A stretch of DNA of 64,000 bases from Succinatimonas hippei (GTDB lineage Bacteria; Pseudomonadota; Gammaproteobacteria; Enterobacterales; Succinivibrionaceae), in NCBI GenBank assembly GCA_004557545.1, contig SFGV01000002.1, positions 1 through 64,000 on the forward strand, read 5' to 3'. Below are positions 1 to 7,186 of the stretch, piece by piece; the stretch's first letter is position 1; every line of letters starts with the position of its first letter. The translations under genes and the position numbers were made by a program. The notes beneath the pieces were generated by a model. That model was not told the origin of the DNA and ran no database searches. It saw nothing but the letters and a program-made list of their open reading frames with translations.

Positions 1-2
1 TT

Positions 3-71
3 AAAAAACTCAATGTAACCATCAATAACGAAGAGCTCGCCTCCGCTCTGGAGACGTGCTCTAAGCTATGA
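3..71 (+). CDS. Possible C-terminal tail of an upstream gene (partial)
   Basis: An open frame runs from the window edge through 22 codons to a TGA at 69-71. The visible peptide is polar and ends in LETCSKL. It is too short to identify. It is included only because the frame is open to the window boundary and lies a gene-like distance (134 bases) ahead of cpdA. It could equally be a chance open frame. Confidence 0.3.
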   Translation, partial: KKLNVTINNEELASALETCSKL

Positions 72-205
72 TCGATTACCTAAATTTAAAAGATACAGAT
101 AAAAATCGCCGCGCCCGGATAAAAGGTTTTTTAATATCTGACAGACAAGGTGCGAAGGCGTCCTGTAAATGATTTTGAGCAGACGTGTTTTTAAAGGAGA
201 CGCTG

Positions 206-1027
206 ATGGCGGCAGTTGAGGTAGCAAGGCAGGAGAGCGGCATCGTAAGGGTGCTTCAGATCTCAGACTGCCACCTCTTTGACGATCCTGAAGGCCGCCT
301 GCTTGGGGTTAATACCTTAGACAGCTTCAGCGCGGTGGTCGCGGCGGTAAAGGCTCAGGCCTATCCTGCCGACATCGTGCTTCTTACCGGGGATATTTCA
401 CAGGATTTCTCCGCAGGCTCCTATGAGCGCTTCGCCTCGGTTATAAGGACGCTTGGCAAAAAGGTTTTCTTTATTCCCGGTAATCATGATGACGGTCCGC
501 TTGAGTATCAGATCTTTGAGCGTCTTGGGGTTAGCACCGCGCGCCATGTAATATGCGGAAACTGGCAGTTCGTGCTTATAAACTCCGAGGTCTACAGTCA
601 GGCTCACGGATGGGTGCAGCGCTGGGATCTTGATTATCTGCGCGGTTGCGCGCTAAAAAATCCGCAACTGTGCACCTGCGCGGTCATCCATCATCTGCCA
701 TGCCTTGTCGGCAGCAAATGGCTTGATACCCAGACTCTGCATAACTTTGATGAATTTCAGGCTTACGCGAGGCGCATTCCCTCGATGAGGTTGGTTCTTT
801 CAGGACATGTTCATCAGGAGTTTGACCGGATCATAGGAAAGACCCGCTATATCGCCAGTCCTTCAACCTCCATCCAGTTCATGCCCGGTTCTGACGATTT
901 TGAGCTCGATACACGCGCCCCCGGCTGGCGTACACTGACATTAGGCGATGACGGCACCATCACAACTAAGGTCTACCGTCTCAAAGAAGGGCTTTATCTG
1001 CCGAACTTCAGCGCCAGAGGCTATTGA
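206..1027 (+). CDS. cpdA: 3',5'-cyclic AMP phosphodiesterase CpdA
   Basis: A 273-residue calcineurin-like metallophosphoesterase that hydrolyses cAMP in the cytoplasm and so tunes CRP signalling. The metal-binding motifs appear in order: SDCH (D21, H23), GD (D63), GNHDD (N93, H94) and SGHVHQE near the C-terminus. Length matches the family (about 275 residues). I chose the ATG at 206 because AAAGGAGA sits six bases upstream; a GTG at 185 has no ribosome-binding site. The stop overlaps the yqiA start (TGATG), as in the enteric cpdA-yqiA-parE neighbourhood, so the two are probably translationally coupled. Confidence 0.92.
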   Translation: MAAVEVARQESGIVRVLQISDCHLFDDPEGRLLGVNTLDSFSAVVAAVKAQAYPADIVLLTGDISQDFSAGSYERFASVIRTLGKKVFFIPGNHDDGPLEYQIFERLGVSTARHVICGNWQFVLINSEVYSQAHGWVQRWDLDYLRGCALKNPQLCTCAVIHHLPCLVGSKWLDTQTLHNFDEFQAYARRIPSMRLVLSGHVHQEFDRIIGKTRYIASPSTSIQFMPGSDDFELDTRAPGWRTLTLGDDGTITTKVYRLKEGLYLPNFSARGY

Positions 1028-1599
1028 TGAAGGTAGCGTACATTCACGGCTATATGTCAGGGCCGCAGGCCGTCAAAAAGACGGTGTTGCAAAATTGGCT
1101 TGAAAAAAACGATCCTGAGGTCAGCTTTGACGCCCCGCAATATCCGGATATTCCCGATGAGGGCATAGACTATCTTTGCAAGTGGGCTGAAAAGCAGGAT
1201 CCTGAAACGACCATGCTGGTCGGAAGCTCGATGGGCGGTCTTATGTCCACCGTGCTTCAGGTACGCTTTGGGTTTAAGATAGCGCTCTTAAATCCCTGCA
1301 TTCATCCTCAGGATTATTTCAGCTCACTTGACACGGTGCAGATAAATCCGCTGACCAAAGAGCGTTTCGTCATAAAGCCTGAGATAAGAGAGTTTCTTTT
1401 AAGACTTGATAACGAGGCAAAGGATTACATTCCATCTCGCACCAGAGTCTATCTGCAGAGCACCGATGAGGTGCTTGATTACCGCAAGTCACTTGAGTTT
1501 TATAAGGCCTGCGATCCTGTGGTGATAAAAGGCGGGTGTCACCGCTTTGAAGGCTTTGAGCTTGTCATTCCCGGGATCATGGATTTCTTCAGAGGCTGA
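1027..1599 (+). CDS. yqiA: YqiA-type alpha/beta-hydrolase esterase
   Basis: A 190-residue small serine esterase of the YqiA family (UPF0227), cytoplasmic, with short-chain acyl-CoA/ester activity reported for the enteric member. Visible features are the N-terminal YIHGYMSGP oxyanion segment, the nucleophile elbow GSSMGG (Ser68), the acid region TDEVLDYR (D147) and the catalytic His172 in GGCHRFEGFE. Relatives commonly have GGNH, so the Cys before the His is a small deviation. The ATG at 1027 overlaps the cpdA stop; a TTG one codon earlier is also in frame. The physiological substrate is unknown. Confidence 0.88.
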   Translation: MKVAYIHGYMSGPQAVKKTVLQNWLEKNDPEVSFDAPQYPDIPDEGIDYLCKWAEKQDPETTMLVGSSMGGLMSTVLQVRFGFKIALLNPCIHPQDYFSSLDTVQINPLTKERFVIKPEIREFLLRLDNEAKDYIPSRTRVYLQSTDEVLDYRKSLEFYKACDPVVIKGGCHRFEGFELVIPGIMDFFRG

Positions 1600-1663
1600 G
1601 CCTCACTAATTGTGCTCTAAGATCTCATCTGTATCTTCGTTTACATGTAAGACCGGAGGATAA

Positions 1664-2344
1664 ATGCGCATTTTGCTGGTTGAGGACGATACCGCCATTT
1701 CATCAGAAGTAGCGGAAGCTTTAAAACGCCGCGGAGCGGCCGTTGACGTATTCAAAGACGGCGCTCTCGCGCTTGACGCTCCTGACAGCTGTCACTATGA
1801 CTGTATTCTTCTTGATCTGGGACTGCCCGGAATTGACGGCGCGCAGCTGCTGACACGCTGGCGCAAGGCCAAGGTTAATACTCCCGTCATCATTATCACG
1901 GCCCGCGATGGTCTTGAGGATCGCGTGGAAGGACTTGATAACGGAGCTGACGATTACATAGTAAAGCCCTTTGAGCTCAGCGAGCTTGAGGCGCGCATCA
2001 GGGCGGTCATGAGAAGAAGCGGAGAGGGCAGTGAAATAGTAGGTCTCTCAAACGGAGAGCTCACGCTCGATCCTCTGTCCCATGAAGTGAAATTCAAAGT
2101 TCAGGACGGGAGCGAGCAGAGCGCACCGCTCACCGCCCGCGAATACTCTCTGCTTGAGGCTCTGCTGCGCCGTCCCGGCGCCGTGTTATCACGCCAGGCG
2201 CTTGAGGATCATATCTACGCCTATGGCGAGGAGGTTGAGTCAAACGCCGTGGAGTTCATCATTTACAATCTTCGCCGCAAGATAGGCGCCAGCGCTATTC
2301 GTAATGTCAGGGGTGTAGGTTGGAAGGTAGCAAAGGGAGAGTGA
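1664..2344 (+). CDS. qseB: OmpR-family response regulator, QseB/PmrA-like
   Basis: A 226-residue two-component regulator. Residues 1-115 form a receiver with acidic pocket E7/D8/D9, phosphoacceptor D51 (LLDLGLPG) and switch lysine in YIVKPFE. Residues 130-224 form a winged-helix Trans_Reg_C DNA-binding domain ending RRKIG...VRGVGWKV. GACCGGAGG lies just upstream of the ATG. It overlaps the next gene, a histidine kinase, by four bases. Location near parE, yqiA and cpdA matches enteric qseBC, hence the symbol; PmrA/BasR is the alternative and the signal cannot be read from sequence. Confidence 0.85.
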   Translation: MRILLVEDDTAISSEVAEALKRRGAAVDVFKDGALALDAPDSCHYDCILLDLGLPGIDGAQLLTRWRKAKVNTPVIIITARDGLEDRVEGLDNGADDYIVKPFELSELEARIRAVMRRSGEGSEIVGLSNGELTLDPLSHEVKFKVQDGSEQSAPLTAREYSLLEALLRRPGAVLSRQALEDHIYAYGEEVESNAVEFIIYNLRRKIGASAIRNVRGVGWKVAKGE

Positions 2345-3747
2345 CCCGTTCCTTAAGGTTCAGACTGTGCGTGCTTCTGTCCGTGCTCGGCGTGATCGTG
2401 GCCGGAATACTGTGCACCGCGGCCTACTACCGCTCGTTCTCAGAATCCGAGACCTTTGTCGATGAGGAGCTCTCGCAGATCGCCTCTGTGATAGTTGAGT
2501 ACAACCTTACTCCTCCCAGGTTCTGGCGGGGCCCTGAAATGAGAAACGGCAGGATTATGCCCCCGCCGCGCATGCCGCGGCGCGGCATGCGTGACAGCCA
2601 CTGGATTGGTCCTACCCCGTCGCTTGCCGATCTCTTTATAAAGCACCAGGAGATCATCATCGCCCCGCTTTTTGTGGCGCCTGGTGAGCCCATTTACCTG
2701 CCGCTTGAGGTTGAGGACGGGTTCTATACCCTGCTCATAGAGAATAAGCGCGTAAGGGCGTATATCGCCACTACCTCAGGCGGCGTGCGTTTTGTGGTCG
2801 CAAGACCGATTGAGATTTTGGAGAGTCTTTCAAAGCGCGTTCTCATGATCTCGTTTTTGGAATTCATTCTGCTTCTTTTAGTATTCATCCCGGCGCAGAT
2901 CGTGATAGTAAATCTGACGCTGCGGGGCGTAAGACGGCTTGCCGCATCGGTAAACCGCAGACGCGAGAATGACTTAAGACCGCTTAATACGGCGCGCGTG
3001 CCCTCAGAGCTCGATCCTCTGATCAACGCCTTAAACCGGCTTTTTAACCGGACCTATCAGAGCATGCAGAACGAGCGCAGGTTCATCGCCGACGCTGCGC
3101 ATGAGCTACGCACCCCGCTTACGGCTATTTCGCTTAAGGCCCAGAATTTTGACGAGACTGGCTTATCAGAAAAGCAGCTTGATAAATTAAAGGGCTTAAG
3201 ACAGTCCATAAAGGCCCAGCAGAGCCTTACCACCAGTCTTCTGATTCTCGCCAGATCCCAGTGCGCCCCGGATCTTAAGGTTGAAAGAGTAAACATTCAT
3301 GAGCTTTTCGCGTCATTGTGCGAGGATTTTGGCGATCTTGCTGATGAAAAAAGCATTGATCTGGGCATCGCCTCCGAGGGCATTGAGTATCTGGACGTGC
3401 CCAGGGGACCGCTTAAGACCGCATTGCAAAATCTCTGCTCAAACGCCATAAAGTACACTCAGGAAGGCGGCAGGATCGATCTGAGCTCTGAAACAAACAA
3501 AGGAATTGCCCGCATCAGCGTCACGGATAACGGTCCCGGGATCCCGGATAAAGAAATAAAGAGCGTGTTTGAGCCCTTCTACAGGGTAGGCGGGGATACC
3601 TCACCGGTGCAAGGCACCGGACTTGGGCTTTCAATTGTAAAGTCCTCCTGCGATCAGATTGGGGCAGAGTGCGAGATTTCAAATGTAAAGCCCCATGGTC
3701 TTCGCGCAAGTCTGCGCTTTGACTTGACAAAGGATCAGGCGGACTGA
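2341..3747 (+). CDS. qseC: Two-component sensor histidine kinase, QseC/PmrB-like
   Basis: A 468-residue inner-membrane kinase. A first transmembrane segment lies at about 8-30, followed by a periplasmic stretch of about 135 residues that includes a Pro/Arg/Met-rich loop (residues 57-85). A second transmembrane segment lies near 165-192, then a HAMP-like linker, HisKA with the phosphorylated His254 in HELRTPL, and HATPase_c with N, G1 (DNGPG) and G2 (GTGLGLS) boxes. I start it at GTG 2341, which overlaps the regulator stop and has AAAGGGAG immediately upstream; a TTG at 2320 inside the regulator is less likely. It should phosphorylate the regulator encoded just before it. Confidence 0.85.
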   Translation: MTRSLRFRLCVLLSVLGVIVAGILCTAAYYRSFSESETFVDEELSQIASVIVEYNLTPPRFWRGPEMRNGRIMPPPRMPRRGMRDSHWIGPTPSLADLFIKHQEIIIAPLFVAPGEPIYLPLEVEDGFYTLLIENKRVRAYIATTSGGVRFVVARPIEILESLSKRVLMISFLEFILLLLVFIPAQIVIVNLTLRGVRRLAASVNRRRENDLRPLNTARVPSELDPLINALNRLFNRTYQSMQNERRFIADAAHELRTPLTAISLKAQNFDETGLSEKQLDKLKGLRQSIKAQQSLTTSLLILARSQCAPDLKVERVNIHELFASLCEDFGDLADEKSIDLGIASEGIEYLDVPRGPLKTALQNLCSNAIKYTQEGGRIDLSSETNKGIARISVTDNGPGIPDKEIKSVFEPFYRVGGDTSPVQGTGLGLSIVKSSCDQIGAECEISNVKPHGLRASLRFDLTKDQAD

Positions 3748-3751
3748 CGGG

Positions 3752-3785
3752 GCTTTAGCTTTTTCTCTAAAGCTTGAGCGTTTCA
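3752..3785 (+). terminator. Weak stem-loop after qseC
   Basis: GCTTTAG (3752-3758) pairs with CTAAAGC (3767-3773) over an eight-base T-rich loop, followed by TTGAGCGTTTC. The U-run is poor, so termination would be inefficient. It sits between the kinase gene and parE. Confidence 0.35.
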
Positions 3786-3887
3786 GATCTGAGCTTTGGG
3801 ATCATTTCTCCGTTCGTTTTTTTTGAGAGATTTTTTGGATCCTGGTGTGTTTTGTGCTTTGCTAAAATAGGCGTTCAGGAAAACATC

Positions 3888-5810
3888 ATGACACAAAAGA
3901 CTGCATCAGAAGATTACACAGGCGCCTCCATTCAGGTACTAAAGGGACTTGAGCCGGTTAGACTCAGACCCGGCATGTATACCGATACCCAGAATCCAAA
4001 CCATCTGGGCATGGAGGTCATTGACAACAGCGTTGACGAGGCGATGGGCGGCTATGCCAGCCTGATAAACGTCACGGTTCATCAGGACGGCTCGCTTGAG
4101 GTCTCGGACAATGGACGCGGCATGCCGGTTGAAATGCATCCTACCGAGAAGGTTCCGGCAATTGAGCTGATACTTTCAAGGCTGCACGCCGGCGGCAAGT
4201 TTAACGACAAGAATTACACCTTCTCAGGCGGTCTGCACGGTGTTGGCGTAAGCGTGGTAAACGCGCTGTCTGACAAGCTCGTGTGTACGGTAAAGCGCGG
4301 CGGGCAGATTTATGAAATAGCCTACGCGCGCGGTGAGAAGACGGAAGAACTCAGGGTTGTGGGAAGCTGTCTTAAAAAAGAGACGGGCACTACCGTGCGT
4401 TTCTGGCCTCAGAGTGACTATTTTGACAGTCCGAAATTTGACCTCAAAACCCTCGCCCACGCGCTGCGCGCCAAGGCGGTGTTATGCCCGGGGCTTACGG
4501 TGACGCTTACCGATGAGGCCACCGGTCAGAAAAATGAATGGTCGTACTCGGGCGATCTGCAGAGCTATCTTTCATCCCAGACTACAGGACGCATAACCGT
4601 CCCGACCCCGCCTTTTTCAGGAAACTATCAGGCGGATGACTGGAAACTTGAATGGTCATGCTGCTGGGAGGCCGAAAGCGGTAGCGCCCAGATTTCAGAA
4701 TCCTTTGTAAACCTTATTCCTACAGTGGAGGGCGGAACCCATGTCAACGGCTTCCGCTCAGGCCTTACTATGGCCATGCGCGAGTTCTGTGAGCTGCAGA
4801 ACCTGCTGCCGCGTGGTCTTAAACTTACGCCAGATGATGTCTGGAAGGGATGCAGCAGCGTGATCTCGCTGATGATGCATGATCCGCAGTTTGCCGGACA
4901 GACCAAGGAGAAGCTCTCATCGCGTCATGTGGCGGCCATGGTCGAGGGCGTGGTAAGAGATCGCTTTTCGCTTTACCTGAACAAGGATGTCGAAAGCGGA
5001 AAAGCCATCGCGTCGATCATCATCGAGGCAGCCAGAGAGCGTGACAGCGCCGCCAAGTCGGTTACCCGCAAAAAGGCGGTAAGAGGACCGCAGCTTCCGG
5101 GCAAGCTGGTCGACTGCACCTCAACTGATCCCGGCCGCGGTGAGCTTTTCATAGTCGAGGGTGACTCGGCAGGCGGCAGCGCCCGCCAGGCGCGTGACGC
5201 CTCTTTCCAGGCGATCCTGCCGCTTCGCGGCAAGATCTTAAACACCTGGGAGGTTTCAGCCCAGAGCGCACTGCAGTCAGAGGAAATCCGGGCCATTTCG
5301 GTGGCAATCGGACTTGAGCCCGACAGCGGCAACCTTGAGGGACTGCGCTACAACAAGATCTGCATTCTCGCCGACGCCGATTCTGACGGACTGCATATCG
5401 GCACGCTGCTGTGCGCACTCTTTGTAAGGCATTTCACTCCTCTGGTTTCAGGAGGGCATGTCTATGTCGCCTGCCCGCCTTTGTACCGTATCGACTGCGG
5501 TACCAAGATCAAGGAATACGCCATCGATGACGATGAACTGGCGCTAAAACAAAAGGAGCTTACCCGCAGGGGCTATAAGCGCGAGAGCATACTCATACAG
5601 CGCTTCAAGGGCTTAGGCGAGATGAACCCCGAGCAGCTGCGCGAGACCACCTTAAGTCCCGATACCAGAAAACTCTTAAGGCTTACTCTCGATCAGAGCA
5701 ACAGCGATGAGACCATCGGGCTTATGGACATGCTTTTGTCCAAAAAACGCGCCGGTGACCGCAGGCAGTGGCTTGAGGTCAATGGCGATAAGGCAGAGAT
5801 ACTCGACTAG
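3888..5810 (+). CDS. parE: DNA topoisomerase IV subunit B
   Basis: A 640-residue ATPase subunit of topoisomerase IV, which with ParC decatenates daughter chromosomes. The order is GHKL ATPase (DNSVDEA at 46-52, then GRGMP and the GGLHGVG lid), transducer domain, then the Toprim domain with EGDSAGG near 424 and DADSDG near 495. Length is close to the enteric protein (630). Start is the ATG at 3888 with AGGA seven bases upstream; the open frame extends further upstream, but that part is unlike ParE. parC is not in the window. Confidence 0.95.
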   Translation: MTQKTASEDYTGASIQVLKGLEPVRLRPGMYTDTQNPNHLGMEVIDNSVDEAMGGYASLINVTVHQDGSLEVSDNGRGMPVEMHPTEKVPAIELILSRLHAGGKFNDKNYTFSGGLHGVGVSVVNALSDKLVCTVKRGGQIYEIAYARGEKTEELRVVGSCLKKETGTTVRFWPQSDYFDSPKFDLKTLAHALRAKAVLCPGLTVTLTDEATGQKNEWSYSGDLQSYLSSQTTGRITVPTPPFSGNYQADDWKLEWSCCWEAESGSAQISESFVNLIPTVEGGTHVNGFRSGLTMAMREFCELQNLLPRGLKLTPDDVWKGCSSVISLMMHDPQFAGQTKEKLSSRHVAAMVEGVVRDRFSLYLNKDVESGKAIASIIIEAARERDSAAKSVTRKKAVRGPQLPGKLVDCTSTDPGRGELFIVEGDSAGGSARQARDASFQAILPLRGKILNTWEVSAQSALQSEEIRAISVAIGLEPDSGNLEGLRYNKICILADADSDGLHIGTLLCALFVRHFTPLVSGGHVYVACPPLYRIDCGTKIKEYAIDDDELALKQKELTRRGYKRESILIQRFKGLGEMNPEQLRETTLSPDTRKLLRLTLDQSNSDETIGLMDMLLSKKRAGDRRQWLEVNGDKAEILD

Positions 5811-5825
5811 TCTTAGGAGAGCTGT

Positions 5826-6953
5826 ATGGCTGATGATGGCGAGAAAACCGAACAACCAACCGGTAAAAGGCTGTCAGACGCCCGCAACAAAGGGCAGGTT
5901 CCCCGCTCAAGGGAGGCCGGAACCTTTGTTGTGCTGCTCTCAGGCGTGTTAAGTCTCTGGGCTTTTTCAGGATCTCTGGCCTCGGGGATAAAAGCCCTGA
6001 TGCTTACCTCCTTTTCGCTTACCCGTGAGCAGAGCTTTACCGAAGATGAGATGCGAAGGATCTTCGTGCAGGATCTCGCCGACATCGCCGTCCCGATCCT
6101 GGGGATCGCCGCGGTGGTGTTCATAAGCTCGATTGTCGGAAATTTTCTGCTGGGTGGCTTTAATTTCTCAAGCAAGGCCATAACGCCTGACTTTAACAAG
6201 CTATCCCCGCTTTCAGGCTTCAGGCGCATCTTCAGCTTAAATTCCTTAATTGAGCTTATAAAAGGAATAGCCAAGGTCGCTTTCATCGGGGCTTTCTGCT
6301 ACTTTGCCATCTCAGGCATGGCGGGATCCCTGCTCAAGCTTTCATTTGTTGACCCTTTTGAGGGGATCAGCTCGGCGTTAAAGCTGCTCTTTAAGATCAT
6401 GGTGATTGTTGTCTGCGCCATGCTTCCTATAGTGCTTATCGATGTTCCGTACCAGAAGTGGAACTACATAAGGCAGCTTCGCATGACCAAGCAGGAGGTC
6501 AAGGACGAGTTTAAGGATATAGAAGGCAATCCGCAGATCAAAAACAAGATCAGATCCATGCAGATGCAGATGGCCTCAAGACGCATGATGGCAAAGGTGC
6601 CCAAGGCAGACGTCGTGGTAACCAACCCTACCCATTACGCGGTGGCGCTCTCCTATGATCCGAAAGGCTTTACCGCGCCGCTTGTGGTGGCCAAAGGTGT
6701 AGACGAGGTGGCCGAGATCATAAAACGCATCGCCCGCGAGACCAATGTCCCGGTGATCCCGATCCCTCCGCTTGCCCGCTCGCTTTATTACACTACCAAG
6801 CTGGATCATGAAATTCCGCGCGGGCTTTTCAAAGCGGTAGCCCAGGTGCTTGCCTGGGTGATGGCGATGCGTGATTTTAAGGCCGGAAAGTCAAAAATGA
6901 GACCCAGAGACCTGAATCCGGATCCGGAAATCCCCGACGAATTGAGATTTTGA
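5826..6953 (+). CDS. flhB: Flagellar type III export switch protein FlhB
   Basis: A 375-residue inner-membrane component of the flagellar export gate. The N-terminal EKTEQPTGKRL signature is followed by four predicted membrane segments (about 30-210) and a cytoplasmic FlhB-C domain. The autocleavage site NPTH is intact (N267/P268), so it should support the rod/hook-to-filament substrate switch. AGGAGAG precedes the ATG, 15 bases after parE. It is isolated here: the usual partners fliR and flhA are absent from the window. Confidence 0.95.
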   Translation: MADDGEKTEQPTGKRLSDARNKGQVPRSREAGTFVVLLSGVLSLWAFSGSLASGIKALMLTSFSLTREQSFTEDEMRRIFVQDLADIAVPILGIAAVVFISSIVGNFLLGGFNFSSKAITPDFNKLSPLSGFRRIFSLNSLIELIKGIAKVAFIGAFCYFAISGMAGSLLKLSFVDPFEGISSALKLLFKIMVIVVCAMLPIVLIDVPYQKWNYIRQLRMTKQEVKDEFKDIEGNPQIKNKIRSMQMQMASRRMMAKVPKADVVVTNPTHYAVALSYDPKGFTAPLVVAKGVDEVAEIIKRIARETNVPVIPIPPLARSLYYTTKLDHEIPRGLFKAVAQVLAWVMAMRDFKAGKSKMRPRDLNPDPEIPDELRF

Positions 6954-6992
6954 TCACAAAAAGTGTACTATTTTGACTAATATCACAAAAAG
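6953..6992 (+). repeat. Two direct copies of ATCACAAAAAG
   Basis: The 11-mer ATCACAAAAAG occurs at 6953-6963 (spanning the flhB stop) and again at 6982-6992, a 29-base period. It could be a protein-binding pair or chance in an A-rich spacer. Apart from this and the glgP promoter elements, the 233-base gap between flhB and glgP shows nothing. Confidence 0.4.
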
Positions 6993-7122
6993 CCGGAATT
7001 GAACGCAAAACCCGTGAGACATGCGATCCGTAACGTAAACATGAACCAAAAATCCGCATATACAGCCCATCAGACAATCTTCCATGTCAAATGCGTGCGG
7101 TAAATCTTTACGATTCAGGCTG

Positions 7123-7176
7123 TATAATCTGAATACGTTTTTTTCACCTGATTCAACTTTACTCCTTCGGGGGAGG
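7123..7176 (+). promoter_or_regulatory. glgP promoter -10 and SD-sequestering hairpin
   Basis: A consensus -10 box TATAAT lies at 7123-7128; no convincing -35 is present at the normal distance. In the leader, CTCC (7162-7165) can pair with GGAG (7172-7175) across a six-base loop, or with GGGG around a UUCG tetraloop. Either fold buries the glgP Shine-Dalgarno sequence, so translation may be restrained. Confidence 0.45.
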
Positions 7177-7186
7177 ATTCAAATCA

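Noticed and set aside
2427..2693. Long antisense frames inside qseC and other genes
   Set aside because: They are shadows of real genes caused by codon bias, without ribosome-binding sites or recognisable domains.
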